Assembly (NCBI RefSeq): GCF_937927635.1
Contig: NZ_CALBRW010000017.1
Span: 186,001 to 250,000 of the forward strand
Length of the DNA stretch: 64,000 bases
From: an uncultured Microbacterium sp.
GTDB lineage: Bacteria > Actinomycetota > Actinomycetes > Actinomycetales > Microbacteriaceae
Direction: 5' to 3'
The notes beneath the pieces were generated by a model. The model was not told the origin of the DNA. It did no database searches and saw only the letters and a list, made by a program, of their open reading frames with translations. Below are positions 39,921 through 49,546 of this stretch, piece by piece. A program made the position numbers and the translations under genes. Within the stretch, counting starts at the first letter, position 1; every line of letters begins with the position of its first letter.

Positions 39921-40751
39921 TCATCCTATCGGATGCGGGCTGGACGCCCGCCGCGGTGAGTCCAGTATCCGCTCGATATGCGGCCAGGCCTGCGTGCCCA
40001 GCTCGGCATCGGCATCCGGCGTACCGCCGCGCTGCATGGTGATTCCACCCGAAGCCCGACTCTCGCCCGGCAGCAGCAGGCGGTGACCGGCGCCGGGATG
40101 CGAGACGACCATCGTATGCAGTCCTGCCGCCCCGCGTGCGGCCTGGATCTCCGCGGCGAAGCGCACACTCGGCCACACCCGATCATCGCCGCCGGCGATC
40201 AGCAGCACGTCGCCGGCGATGTCTTCGACACGGATGCGCGCAGCCTCTGTCACCTCGGTATCCAGCTGCAGACTCGATCCGTACAGCGACAGGAACGCGG
40301 GCGGGTCGGCATCCGGCTCCCACTCCGCGTCGAACGGCACGAACGGTACAGGTGCGCCTTCGTACGTCCAGTGCGACGACCACGAGCCCGCGTGCAGCCC
40401 CGCCCACACGACAGATGACGGCGCCACAGCGACCACGCCATCGACATGATGCCTGCTCGCGACGGCCAGAGCTGCCTCCGCCCCGAACGACGTGCCGAAC
40501 AGCACCACGCGGTCGGCATCCCTTCGAAGCACTTCGATCTGCTCGATGAACAGCTCGAGCGGCACCTCGTGCGGCGCCGGACGCTGTCCGATGCCGCCGA
40601 ACCATCGGATGGCGCGCACACGAGCGCCGGTCGTCGAGAGCAGGTCGGCCCGTGCGGATTCGATCCGCCCGCTCGACCCGGCCAACAGCAACACCGCCGT
40701 GCCGTTCGATTCAGCGGGCTCTGCATCGTACAGGTCGGCGGGATTCAGCAT
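39921..40751 (-). CDS. Alpha/beta hydrolase with BAAT-like C-terminal domain
   Basis: 276 residues. Alpha/beta hydrolase core with nucleophile elbow GTSFGAEAA (Ser) after VVLFG, strand AVLLLAGSSGR at the start, the acid region LIAGGDDRVWPS and the His in SHPGAGHRLLLPG. This is the layout of the acyl-CoA:amino acid N-acyltransferase (BAAT) C-terminal family, which in bacteria are esterases or thioesterases. The substrate is unknown. It lies between aroQ (4 bases upstream) and efp (about 70 bases downstream) in the same direction, so it is made with the shikimate enzymes, though no link in function is obvious. Confidence 0.85.
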   Translation of the reverse strand: MLNPADLYDAEPAESNGTAVLLLAGSSGRIESARADLLSTTGARVRAIRWFGGIGQRPAPHEVPLELFIEQIEVLRRDADRVVLFGTSFGAEAALAVASRHHVDGVVAVAPSSVVWAGLHAGSWSSHWTYEGAPVPFVPFDAEWEPDADPPAFLSLYGSSLQLDTEVTEAARIRVEDIAGDVLLIAGGDDRVWPSVRFAAEIQAARGAAGLHTMVVSHPGAGHRLLLPGESRASGGITMQRGGTPDADAELGTQAWPHIERILDSPRRASSPHPIG

Positions 40752-40755
40752 TCGG

Positions 40756-41193
40756 CTACTCGCCGATCTTCGCGACCAGCTCCCGGACGGCCTCGGCGTA
40801 GCCGTCGATCCCATGGCCGACCACGCGCACGGCGGCGACGTCCTCCAGGTACGAGAAGTGCCGGAACGATTCCCGGGCGTACACGTCCGAGATGTGCACC
40901 TCGGCGAACGGCAGCCCGACACCGGTCAGCGCGTCGCGCAGCGACACCGAGGTATGCGTCAGCCCACCAGGGTTGATCACGATGCCCGCGCAGTCCTCCC
41001 GGGCTGCGTGGATCGCGTCGATGAGCACCCCCTCGTGGTTGCTCTGCAGCGCTCGGACCTCGTAACCGAGTTCGGCAGCCGTCGCGGCAGTCAGCTGCTC
41101 GGCATCCGCGAGCGTCGCCGTGCCGTACACCTCCGGCTCGCGTGTGCCCAGAAGGTTGAGGTTCGGACCGTTCAGAAGCATCAGGCGGCGCAT
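40756..41193 (-). CDS. aroQ: 3-dehydroquinate dehydratase (type II)
   Basis: 145 residues. NGPNLNLLGTREPEVYG, then LQSNHEGVLIDAIH, INPGGLTHTSVSLRDAL and HISDVYARESFRH, with the catalytic Tyr and His, identify the small dodecameric type II enzyme. Third step of the shikimate pathway. One base separates it from aroB. Confidence 0.97.
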   Translation of the reverse strand: MRRLMLLNGPNLNLLGTREPEVYGTATLADAEQLTAATAAELGYEVRALQSNHEGVLIDAIHAAREDCAGIVINPGGLTHTSVSLRDALTGVGLPFAEVHISDVYARESFRHFSYLEDVAAVRVVGHGIDGYAEAVRELVAKIGE

Positions 41194-41194
41194 A

Positions 41195-42274
41195 TCACTC
41201 GGCGATCTCCTGGTAGGCCGCGAACATCAGCGACTCATCGGGAGCCTGAAGCACGGTCGGCTTGGCGATGTCGTCCAGCACGATGAAGCGCATCATCGAC
41301 CCGCGGGCCTTCTTGTCGCGCTTCATGGTCGTCAACAGGCCCTTCCACGCGTTGCCGCGGTACGTGGTCGGCAGTCCCAGCGACTCCAGGACGCTGCGGT
41401 GACGGTCGACGGCCTCGTCCGAGAGCCGGCCCGCCAGCCTCGACAGTTCCGCGGCGTACATCATGCCGATGGAGACGGCCGCACCGTGTCTCCACTGGTA
41501 GCGCTCGGCGTGCTCGATGGCGTGACCGAGCGTATGTCCGTAGTTGAGGATCTCGCGCTGGCCCTGCTCGCGGAAGTCCTCCGAGACCACCCTGGCCTTC
41601 ATGTCGATCGCCAACTCGACCATGCGCGCGAACTCATCGGTGGCGGTGTCGACCGCCCGCTCCGGTGAGGCCTCGATGATGTCCAGGATCTCCGGCGCCC
41701 AGATGAATCCGGCCTTGACGACCTCCGCGAACCCGGCGGTGGCCTCGTTCGCGCTGAGGCTGCCCAGCTCGTCCAGGTCGCCGATCACGGCGCGGGGAGC
41801 CCAGAACGCGCCGACCAGGTTCTTGCCCTCTGCGGTGTTCACCCCGGTCTTGCCTCCGACGGATGCGTCCACCAGTCCCAGCACGGTCGTGGGCACCTGC
41901 ACGACCTGCACGCCGCGCAGCCACGTCGCGGCGACGAATCCCGCGACGTCGGTGACGGATCCGCCACCGTAGCCGATCACGGCATCAGTACGGGTGAAGT
42001 CGGCCTGGCCCATGATCTGCCAGCAGAACGCCGCGACCTCGATGCGCTTGCCTGCCTCGGCATCCGGGATCTCCGCCAGCAGCACCTGCAGCGTGCCGTC
42101 GGCCGTGAGCCGGTCACGCAGCTCGGCAGCACGGATGGCCAGCGTGGGCGCGTGCACGATGAGGACCTTGCGCACGGCGGGGTCCAGCGCCGTACGCACC
42201 TCGTCGAGGATGTCCCGCCCGAGGATGATGTCGTAGGCGGACGCTCCGGTCACGCTGATGGTCTTGAGGGTCAT
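41195..42274 (-). CDS. aroB: 3-dehydroquinate synthase
   Basis: 359 residues. NAD loop GGGSVTDVAGFVAATWLRGV, VPTTVLGLVDASVGGKTGVN, and the zinc ligands in NYGHTLGHAIEH are intact. Second step of the shikimate pathway (DAHP to dehydroquinate). Overlaps aroK by 4 bases. Confidence 0.97.
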   Translation of the reverse strand: MTLKTISVTGASAYDIILGRDILDEVRTALDPAVRKVLIVHAPTLAIRAAELRDRLTADGTLQVLLAEIPDAEAGKRIEVAAFCWQIMGQADFTRTDAVIGYGGGSVTDVAGFVAATWLRGVQVVQVPTTVLGLVDASVGGKTGVNTAEGKNLVGAFWAPRAVIGDLDELGSLSANEATAGFAEVVKAGFIWAPEILDIIEASPERAVDTATDEFARMVELAIDMKARVVSEDFREQGQREILNYGHTLGHAIEHAERYQWRHGAAVSIGMMYAAELSRLAGRLSDEAVDRHRSVLESLGLPTTYRGNAWKGLLTTMKRDKKARGSMMRFIVLDDIAKPTVLQAPDESLMFAAYQEIAE

Positions 42275-42801
42275 TCCTGTTCCTTCCTCCAGGCGGCGAT
42301 CTGCTCCGCCAGCATCCGCATCGGCCGGCGCGAGGTGTCGACGGTCAGGTCCGCGACCTCCTCGTACCAGCCGAGTCGCTCCGCGAAGATCGTCCGCCAG
42401 CGTTCCACCGGATCGCCCTCCCCCGTCAGCAGCGGGCGCCCCGCACCGCGGATGCGCTGCGACACCGCCTCTGCGCTGACGGTCAGGAAGACCACCGGAA
42501 GCTGCGCCAGCAGCGCGCGCGTCGCGGTATCCGTCACGGCTCCGCCGCCCAGCGACACCACGCCGCCGGCCGCGACGGCCTCGGCGACCGCCGTGCGCTC
42601 CAGGTCGCGGAAGTACGGCTCGCCGTGCTCCGCGAAGATCTGAGGGATCGGGCCGTGCTCTGCCGCGATCCGCTTGTCGGTGTCCGTGAACGGCACCTCC
42701 AGCAGCCGGGACACCTTGCGCCCCACGCTGGTCTTCCCCGCCGCCATCGGGCCGACGAGCACGACGGTCAGCGGACGGTCGACCGTCTCAGGAGAGCTCA
42801 T
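42271..42801 (-). CDS. aroK: Shikimate kinase
   Basis: About 176 residues. Walker A GPMAAGKTSVGRK near residue 17, DTDKRI (shikimate Asp) and GGGAVTDTATRALL identify AroK. Two ATGs in a row (42804 and 42801) could start it; both lie inside the last codons of aroC, so translation is coupled, and neither has a strong ribosome site. Phosphorylates shikimate. Confidence 0.95.
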   Translation of the reverse strand: MSSPETVDRPLTVVLVGPMAAGKTSVGRKVSRLLEVPFTDTDKRIAAEHGPIPQIFAEHGEPYFRDLERTAVAEAVAAGGVVSLGGGAVTDTATRALLAQLPVVFLTVSAEAVSQRIRGAGRPLLTGEGDPVERWRTIFAERLGWYEEVADLTVDTSRRPMRMLAEQIAAWRKEQE

Positions 42802-44017
42802 CATGGGCGAGCAGCGCCGCCTCGGATGCCGGCGCCGTGCGCAGCGCCTCGGGGATGCCCGCGAGGTATCCCTCCAGGTTGCGTCGCGTCTCGCGGATGC
42901 TGTCTCCGCCGAACTTCTCCAGCACGGAGTTCGCCAGTTCGATGGCCACCATGGCCTCGGCCACCACGCCCGCTGCCGGAACCGCGCACACATCCGAGCG
43001 CTGGTGGTGGGCTGTGGCGTCCTCGCCGGTCGCGACGTCGACGGTGTGCAGCGCGTGCGGCACGGTGGCGATGGGCTTCATACCGGCGCGCACGCGCAGC
43101 ACGGTGCCGGTCGTCATGCCGCCTTCGGTGCCGCCCGCGCGGTCGGAGCTGCGGGTGATGCCGTCTTCGGTCTCGAACAGCTCATCGTGAGCGGCGGAGC
43201 CGCGACGGCGGGTGGTCTCGAAGCCGTCCCCGACCTCGACGCCCTTGATGGCCTGGATGCTCATCAGCGCCTGCGCGAGACGGCCGTCGAGTCGGCGGTC
43301 CCAGTGCACGTGCGACCCGACCCCCGGGGGCAGCCCGTACGCCAGCACCTCGACGATGCCGCCGAGGGTGTCGCCGTCCTTGCGGGCCGCGTCGACCTCG
43401 GCCACCATCAGCGCAGAGGTCGCGGTGTCGAAGCAGCGCAGCGGATCGGCGTCCAGGGCGTCCACGTCGTCGGGGGTCGGCAGCGGCGAGCCGTCGGGAA
43501 CCCGCACCGGCCCGATGGACAGGGTGTGGCTGACCAGCCGGATGCCGAGCTCGCCGAGGAATGCGCGGGCGACTGCCCCGAGTGCGACGCGGGCTGCGGT
43601 CTCACGGGCGCTGGCGCGCTCGAGGATGGGGCGGGCCTCGTCGAAGTCGTACTTCTGCATGCCCACCAGGTCGGCGTGCCCGGGGCGGGGGCGCGTCAGC
43701 GCGGCGCCGCGACCACGCGACTTCTCGGTGAGCTCGGCGGGTGCCGGGTTCATGACCTCGGTCCATTTGGGCCACTCGGTGTTGCCGATGCGCAGCGCGA
43801 CGGGGCTGCCGAGCGAGAGCCCGTGCCGCACGCCACCCGAGATCGTGAGCTCGTCCTGCTCGAACTTCATGCGCGAGCCGCGGCCGTAGCCGAGCTTGCG
43901 GCGCTGCAGGTCGGCCTGGATGGCCTCCGCCAGGACGGGGACGCCCGAGGGCAGGCCCTCCATGACGGCGATGAGTTCGGGGCCGTGCGATTCGCCGGCC
44001 GTGAGCACACGGAGCAT
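42788..44017 (-). CDS. aroC: Chorismate synthase
   Basis: 409 residues. MLRVLTAGESHGPEL is the flavin-site start; YGRGSRMKFE, SARETAARVALGAVAR and RVRAGMKPIATVPHAL are family signatures. Converts EPSP to chorismate, the branch point for Trp, Phe and Tyr. The ATG at 44017 begins the conserved sequence, so the longer frame is rejected. EPSP synthase (aroA) is not in this window. Confidence 0.97.
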   Translation of the reverse strand: MLRVLTAGESHGPELIAVMEGLPSGVPVLAEAIQADLQRRKLGYGRGSRMKFEQDELTISGGVRHGLSLGSPVALRIGNTEWPKWTEVMNPAPAELTEKSRGRGAALTRPRPGHADLVGMQKYDFDEARPILERASARETAARVALGAVARAFLGELGIRLVSHTLSIGPVRVPDGSPLPTPDDVDALDADPLRCFDTATSALMVAEVDAARKDGDTLGGIVEVLAYGLPPGVGSHVHWDRRLDGRLAQALMSIQAIKGVEVGDGFETTRRRGSAAHDELFETEDGITRSSDRAGGTEGGMTTGTVLRVRAGMKPIATVPHALHTVDVATGEDATAHHQRSDVCAVPAAGVVAEAMVAIELANSVLEKFGGDSIRETRRNLEGYLAGIPEALRTAPASEAALLAHDELS

Positions 44018-44021
44018 GCCT

Positions 44022-44846
44022 CTAGTCTTCCATGGCTGCAGCGCGCATGATCGCCACGATGACGTCCTCGTCGTCAAGACGGCGGTCCTGGTCACCGTGC
44101 AGGAAGATGCGGATCTGCCGCACGGCCTGGTACAGCAGCATCTCGAACCCGGAGATCACCCGAGGATTCCGCCACTGAGAGGCCAGCGCAGACGGCCACG
44201 GCGCGTAGGCGGCTTCGAACAGCACGCCGCCGCTGTCCGCCAGGGGCGCGGAGATCCCGGCATCCAGCGCCGTGCCGCTGGGCAGCGTCGCGACGGTCGC
44301 ATCGACGGCATCCACCGGTGCGTCGAACGGCACCACCGTGAGCGCCACGCCCAGCTGCTCGCCGATGCTCAGCATCCGCCCGGCCGACTCAGGGCGGCGC
44401 GCGCGCACCTCCACCGCTGTCGCGCCCAGCTCCCCCAGCGCGACCAGAGCGGATGCCGCCGTCGCGCCGGCGCCGAGGATACGAGCCGAGCGGATGCCGG
44501 TGACCCCGGCGTTCCTGAACGCGTCGACGATCCCGCCGACATCGGTGTTGAAACCGCGCAGTCGCTCGCCCAGCAGCAGTGTGTTCACGGCGCCGGTCAA
44601 TCGCGCATGCGCGTCGATCTCATCGGCGGCCTCCAGCGCGGCTGCCTTCAGCGGCATGGTGAGCGACAGCCCCCGCCAGCTGTCGTCGAGACCGGCCAGC
44701 GCGGCGCCGAAGCCCGCTGCGTCGACCCGCTGACGTCCGTACTGCCAGTCCAGGCCCATCCGGCGGTAGGCGGCGCCGTGCAGCGCCGGTGAGCGGCTGT
44801 GGCCGATGGGGTCGCCCCACACCGCCAGCAGGGTTCGTGCGGTCAC
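44022..44846 (-). CDS. aroE: Shikimate dehydrogenase
   Basis: 274 residues. VWGDPIGHSRSPALHGAAY (shikimate-binding Ser pair), SLTMPLK, NTDVGGIVDAF and the NADP fold ILGAGATAASALVAL are present. It reduces dehydroshikimate. GTG at 44846 lies 1 base after the mltG stop. The order aroE-aroC-aroK-aroB-aroQ is the usual actinobacterial cluster. Confidence 0.95.
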   Translation of the reverse strand: MTARTLLAVWGDPIGHSRSPALHGAAYRRMGLDWQYGRQRVDAAGFGAALAGLDDSWRGLSLTMPLKAAALEAADEIDAHARLTGAVNTLLLGERLRGFNTDVGGIVDAFRNAGVTGIRSARILGAGATAASALVALGELGATAVEVRARRPESAGRMLSIGEQLGVALTVVPFDAPVDAVDATVATLPSGTALDAGISAPLADSGGVLFEAAYAPWPSALASQWRNPRVISGFEMLLYQAVRQIRIFLHGDQDRRLDDEDVIVAIMRAAAMED

Positions 44847-44847
44847 C

Positions 44848-46350
44848 TCAGCAACCCGTGCCCGGGTTGGCCTTGCACCACGCCTGCATCTTCTTGATGG
44901 CCTGCTGGTGCTCCTCGTACGTGGTGGAGAACTGCGTCTCGCCGGTGCTCATGTTCACGGTGACGAAGTACAGCCAGGGCCCGTCGGCGGGATGCATGGC
45001 CGCGTCGATCGCGGCATCCCCCGCGCTGGCGATGGGCGTGGCGGGCAGACCGGTGATGACGTACGTGTTCCACGCGTTGTCGTTGTTCTGCGCCTCCTTC
45101 GATGTGCTGGCCTTGCCCGCGTGGAGCTCGCCGAACCCGTACTGAGCCGTGGAGTCCATCTGCAGCTTCATGCCGTCGGCGAGCCGATTCTCGATCACCC
45201 GCGACACCTTCGCGAAGTCCGGCGTGCGCGCCTCGCGCTCGATGATCGACGCGATCGTCAGCACGCGCTGCGCGTCGGCATCCGGCACTCCCGCCTTCTG
45301 CAGCGACTCGCGAGTGCGATCCACCATCCGCTGGATGACGTCCTTCGCCGTCACGCCGGGATCGAACGTGTACGTGGCCGGGAACAGCCACCCCTCCAGC
45401 GACTTCGCCTGCACGCCGTAGACCGTCGGATCCTTGACAGCGGCCTGCAGGTCCTCGAGCTTCAGCCCGACGCCGTCGACGATCCGCGGCAGCGACGACG
45501 CCATGGTGCCGCCCTCCGCGATGCGCACGGTGTTCGCCATCCGATTCTTCGGATCCTGCAGCGCCGCCAGTGCTGCGGCGGCGGTCATCTTCTTCTGCAG
45601 CTTGTAGACGCCCGGATAGAACGTGACCGACTTGTTCTCCTGGATCAGGTAGTCGTAGAACGCGCGGTCGGTCTTCGTCACACCGGCCTTGTACAGCGCG
45701 GTCGAGACCGGGGAGCCGGTGTCGCCCTTCAGGATGGTGAGGGTCGCCTCGCCGGATGCCTGCCCTGCCGGGTAGTCCGCGGATTCGCCCCAGCCCATCA
45801 CCTTGTCGATCTGCGGCTTGTACGTGCTGTACACCCACGCGCCGCCCGCCGCGATGGCGCCCAGCACGACCAGCAGGACGATCAGCCAGATCAGGCAGCC
45901 GCGACCGCGCTTCTTCGGCGGCACGGGCTTGTGGCGCTCGGGCGAGAACAGCGAATCCAGGCCGCCTTCCTGCCCGAAGGGTGCGCCCGCCGAGGACTCG
46001 GCTGGCAGGAGCGGTGCGACCTCGGAGGCGACCGTCAAGGGGTCCTTGGCCGACCGCTCGGGATCGGAGGCGGATGCCTGCGCTGTGACCGGCACGTAGG
46101 TGGAGCGGTGCGCGGGTGCCGCAGCCGGCGCAGGTGCGGGGGCAGCACCCCGTGCGCGCTCGTCACCCCGTGTGCGCTCGTCACCCTGCGCGCACTCGGC
46201 GGCCTCGCGAGCCTCGCGCATCGCACGGCGCGAACCCGGCGCCGCCCGCTCGCGCTGCTCGCGCTCCGGCAGCGGAGAGGATGCCGTGGGCAGATCGTCG
46301 AAGAGACCGTCCAGCCCCGGCACGGACGGGGACTCGTGTGAGTCAGGCAT
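44848..46350 (-). CDS. mltG: Endolytic murein transglycosylase MltG
   Basis: About 500 residues. A long low-complexity cytoplasmic region rich in Arg, Ala and Pro (about 1-140) is followed by one membrane segment (CLIWLIVLLVVLGAIAAGG, near residue 150) and an external YceG domain with LEGWLFPATYTF and ASIIEREA, the catalytic Glu being in the latter. It cuts new glycan chains and fixes their length. The ATG at 46350 overlaps the ruvX stop by 8 bases and has AGGAG about 10 bases upstream; an ATG 18 bases earlier is an alternative. The low-complexity part includes a small DNA repeat. Confidence 0.93.
   Translation of the reverse strand: MPDSHESPSVPGLDGLFDDLPTASSPLPEREQRERAAPGSRRAMREAREAAECAQGDERTRGDERARGAAPAPAPAAAPAHRSTYVPVTAQASASDPERSAKDPLTVASEVAPLLPAESSAGAPFGQEGGLDSLFSPERHKPVPPKKRGRGCLIWLIVLLVVLGAIAAGGAWVYSTYKPQIDKVMGWGESADYPAGQASGEATLTILKGDTGSPVSTALYKAGVTKTDRAFYDYLIQENKSVTFYPGVYKLQKKMTAAAALAALQDPKNRMANTVRIAEGGTMASSLPRIVDGVGLKLEDLQAAVKDPTVYGVQAKSLEGWLFPATYTFDPGVTAKDVIQRMVDRTRESLQKAGVPDADAQRVLTIASIIEREARTPDFAKVSRVIENRLADGMKLQMDSTAQYGFGELHAGKASTSKEAQNNDNAWNTYVITGLPATPIASAGDAAIDAAMHPADGPWLYFVTVNMSTGETQFSTTYEEHQQAIKKMQAWCKANPGTGC
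46151..46186 (-). repeat. Two tandem 18-bp repeats inside mltG
   Basis: cgtgcgcgctcgtcaccc is followed directly by the same unit with one change, and a third degenerate copy. On the minus strand they encode RGDER-type hexapeptides in the cytoplasmic tail of MltG. Repeat number may vary between strains. Confidence 0.7.
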
Positions 46351-46825
46351 CGTGAGAGGGCTCCTCATCGAGTTCGATCAACGCGCCGGCGGGGTTCCCG
46401 GTGCTCTTCTCGGTATCGACCGCGTGCTGCAGGAGCACGACCGCGGCCACCTGATCCACAATGCTACGAGAGTTCTTCTGAGTCCTGCCCGAGGAATGCA
46501 GTGCCGTGTACGCGCTCACGGTGCTCAGCCGCTCGTCCACCATGCGCACGGCGATGCCGGTGCGACGGCCGAGCCGAGCGGCGAAATCGCGGGCATCCTT
46601 GGTGGACAGGGTCTCCTCGCCCCGCATGTTCACCGGCAGCCCCACGACGAACTCGATCGGCTCCCACTCCCGGGCGAGCTCGGCGATCCGGTCGACCGAG
46701 GCCTCCGACCTCGGCACGGTCTCCACCGGCACGGCGAGCATGCCGTCCGGATCGCAGCGCGCGACACCGACACGGGCCTTGCCCACGTCGATGCCGAGCC
46801 GGGCGCCGCGGCGGAATCCGGTCAC
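46343..46825 (-). CDS. ruvX: Holliday junction resolvase-like protein RuvX (YqgF)
   Basis: 160 residues. RLGIDVGKARVGVARCDPDG starts the RNase H-like fold with its first catalytic Asp; FVVGLPVNMRGEE and VRMVDERLSTVSAY carry the others. YqgF proteins process the 5' end of pre-16S rRNA and have been proposed as resolvases. It lies directly after alaS (4-base overlap), the common arrangement. Confidence 0.94.
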   Translation of the reverse strand: MTGFRRGARLGIDVGKARVGVARCDPDGMLAVPVETVPRSEASVDRIAELAREWEPIEFVVGLPVNMRGEETLSTKDARDFAARLGRRTGIAVRMVDERLSTVSAYTALHSSGRTQKNSRSIVDQVAAVVLLQHAVDTEKSTGNPAGALIELDEEPSHDA

Positions 46826-49482
46826 GCTGCCGAGAGCTCCATGGTGACGGCAGCCAGCGCGGCATCCAGCGCCGAAGCATCCGTGCCCCCGCCCTGGGCG
46901 ACATCGTCCTTGCCGCCGCCGCCGCCGCCGAGCACGCCGGCGGCGATGCGCACGAGCGCGCCCGCCTTCGCTCCGGCCTTGCGAGCGGCATCGTTCGTGG
47001 CGACCACGACGATCGGGCGGGAATTCACGATTCCGCCGAACGCGACGACCGCGGCATCCGAACCCAGCCGCTCGCGAACGCTCAGCGCGAGGGTGCGCAC
47101 GTCGTCAGCCGAGCCGACCTCGCCGAGCGAGGTGGCGGCCACCCGGTACGAGCCCAACTGCTGCGCGGCCTCGGCCAGGGCCGGCACACGACCGGCGCGC
47201 TCCGCGGCCTCGAACTGGGTGATGCGCTTCTCGGCGGCCTTCAGGTTCGCCTGCAGCTCCTCGATACGGGCCGAGAGCTGATCGCGCGGCGCCTTCAGCG
47301 CGGCGGACAGCTGCGAGACCACCGTGCGCTCGGCAGCCAGCTCGCGGAAGGCGTCCTGGCCGACCAGCGCCTCGATGCGGCGGTTGGACGCGCCGACCGA
47401 GGACTCGCCGACGACGCTGACCAGGCCGATCTCGGCACTGGAGGAGACATGGGTGCCACCGCAGAGCTCACGCGACCAGGGTCCGCCGATGTCGACCATG
47501 CGCACGATGTCGCCGTACTTCTCGCCGAACAGCGCCATGGCGCCGGCCTCCTTGGCCTCGTCCAGCGAGATCACCCGGGTCGTCACCTCGAGCGCGTCAT
47601 TGACAGCGCGGTTGGTGATGTCCTCGATCTCCGTGCGGGTCTCTGCCGACAGCGGCTGCGACCAGGCGAAGTCGAAGCGCATGTACCCGGCGCGGTTGAG
47701 CGAGCCCGCCTGCGTGGCCGTCTTGCCGAGCGTGTCGCGCAGAGCGGCGTGCACGAGGTGCGTGGCGGAGTGCGCCTGACGGGCGGCGTGCCTGTTCGCA
47801 GCGTCGACGACGGTGGTCGCGGGATCGTCGACGGCGACCGCGCCGGAATCCACGTGCACGGTGTGGCTGATCAGCCCGGGCACGGGCTTCTGCACGTCGA
47901 GGACATCCAGCTCGAAGCCCGCACCGACGATGGTGCCCTTGTCGGCCACCTGACCGCCGGACTCGGCGTACAGCGCGGTCTCGGCGAGGATGACCTCGGC
48001 GACCTGGCCTTCGGTCGCGGTCTGCACGGGCGCGCCGTCGACCAGGATGCCCAGCACGCGGGACTCGGTCTTCAGATCGTCGTAGCCGACGAACGAGGTC
48101 TCCCCCAGTGCACGGAAGTCGCGGTACACCGACACATCGGCGCGCTGGCGCTTGCGGCTGCGGGCGTCGGCCTTGGCGCGCTCGCGCTGTCCGCGCATGA
48201 GCTCATCGAACGCCGGGCGGTCCACGTCCAGCCCCGCCTCCTCGGCGACCTCCAGCGTGAGGTCGATCGGGAAGCCGTAGGTGTCGTGCAGCAGGAACGC
48301 CTGCGAGCCGCTGAGCGTGGATCCGCCGGCCTTGCGGGTCTCGTCCAGGGCCAGGTCGAGGATGGTCGATCCCTGCACCAGGGTGCGACGGAAGGTCTCC
48401 TCCTCGGCGAAGGCGGATGCCGACAGCATCGACCAGTCCTTCTCCAGCACCGGGTAGGCCGACTTCATGGCGTCCTTGGACACGGCGAACAGCTCGGGGA
48501 ACGTCGGGTCCTCCACGCCCAGCAGGCGCATGGCGCGCACCGTGCGGCGCATCAGCCGGCGCAGGATGTACCCGCGGCCCTCGTTGGAGGGGCGGACGCC
48601 GTCGGAGAGGAGCATCAGCGAAGAGCGCACGTGGTCGGCGACCACGCGGAAGCGCACGTCGTCCTCGTGGACGGCGCCGTACTTCTTGCCGGACAGCTCG
48701 ATGGCGCGGTCCAGCACGGGGCGCACCTGGTCGGTCTCGTACATGTTCTCGACGCCCTGCTTCAGGAACGCGACGCGCTCCAGGCCCATGCCGGTGTCGA
48801 TGTTCTTCATGGGCAGGTCGCCGACGATGTCGAACTCGGTCTTGCCGCGGACGTTGTCGATGAAGTCCTGCATGAACACGAGATTCCAGATCTCCAGGAA
48901 CCGGGTGTCGTCTGCGGCGGGCCCGCCGTCCTTGCCGTACGCCGGGCCGCGGTCGAAGAAGATCTCCGAGTCGGGGCCGCCGGGGCCGGGCTGACCGGTG
49001 TTCCAGTAGTTGTCCTCGCGGCCCAGCCGCTGGATGCGCTCGGGCTTGAGGCCGATGATGTCGCGCCAGATCGACTCCGCCTCGTCGTCGGTCTCGAAGA
49101 CGGTGACCCAGAGGTCCTTCTCGTCGAAGCCCAGGCCGCCGTCGGCCTCGGATGAGGTCAGCAGCTCCCACGCGTAGCGGATGGCGCCTTCCTTGAAGTA
49201 GTCGCCGAAGGACCAGTTGCCGAGCATCTGGAAGAAGGTGCCGTGCCGCGCGGTGCGTCCGACCTCTTCGATGTCGTTGGTGCGGATGCACTTCTGCACG
49301 TCTGCGATGCGGGGATGCGGCGCGGGGACGACTCCGGTCAGGTACGGGATCATCGGGACCATGCCCGCGACCGTGAACAGCAGCGACGGGTCGTCGCTGA
49401 CCAGCGATGCCGACGGGACGATGACGTGGTCGTTCTTCTCGAAGAAGTCGAGGTAGCGCTGCGCGATCTCCGCAGTTCTCAT
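46822..49482 (-). CDS. alaS: Alanyl-tRNA synthetase
   Basis: 886 residues. The catalytic domain starts MRTAEIAQRYLDFFEK and includes class II motifs (RHGTFFQMLGNWSFGDYFKE). The editing domain has HSATHLVHAAL and CGGTHVSSS, whose His and Cys bind zinc. The C-terminal coiled coil and DHHA1 domain (VVAFGGIVNSRPIVVVA, GVLGGGGGGKDDVAQGG) are complete. ATG at 49482 begins the conserved sequence. First gene of the alaS-ruvX-mltG-aro series. Confidence 0.98.
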   Translation of the reverse strand: MRTAEIAQRYLDFFEKNDHVIVPSASLVSDDPSLLFTVAGMVPMIPYLTGVVPAPHPRIADVQKCIRTNDIEEVGRTARHGTFFQMLGNWSFGDYFKEGAIRYAWELLTSSEADGGLGFDEKDLWVTVFETDDEAESIWRDIIGLKPERIQRLGREDNYWNTGQPGPGGPDSEIFFDRGPAYGKDGGPAADDTRFLEIWNLVFMQDFIDNVRGKTEFDIVGDLPMKNIDTGMGLERVAFLKQGVENMYETDQVRPVLDRAIELSGKKYGAVHEDDVRFRVVADHVRSSLMLLSDGVRPSNEGRGYILRRLMRRTVRAMRLLGVEDPTFPELFAVSKDAMKSAYPVLEKDWSMLSASAFAEEETFRRTLVQGSTILDLALDETRKAGGSTLSGSQAFLLHDTYGFPIDLTLEVAEEAGLDVDRPAFDELMRGQRERAKADARSRKRQRADVSVYRDFRALGETSFVGYDDLKTESRVLGILVDGAPVQTATEGQVAEVILAETALYAESGGQVADKGTIVGAGFELDVLDVQKPVPGLISHTVHVDSGAVAVDDPATTVVDAANRHAARQAHSATHLVHAALRDTLGKTATQAGSLNRAGYMRFDFAWSQPLSAETRTEIEDITNRAVNDALEVTTRVISLDEAKEAGAMALFGEKYGDIVRMVDIGGPWSRELCGGTHVSSSAEIGLVSVVGESSVGASNRRIEALVGQDAFRELAAERTVVSQLSAALKAPRDQLSARIEELQANLKAAEKRITQFEAAERAGRVPALAEAAQQLGSYRVAATSLGEVGSADDVRTLALSVRERLGSDAAVVAFGGIVNSRPIVVVATNDAARKAGAKAGALVRIAAGVLGGGGGGKDDVAQGGGTDASALDAALAAVTMELSAA

Positions 49483-49546
49483 AGTGCTCTCAGGTGTCCT
49501 TGCATGGCTCGGTCGCGTCCCGCGGACGCGGAGGGATGAATCGTGG

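Noticed and set aside
46151..46186. Start of a CRISPR array
   Set aside because: Units are 18 bp, directly adjacent with no spacers, and keep the mltG reading frame.
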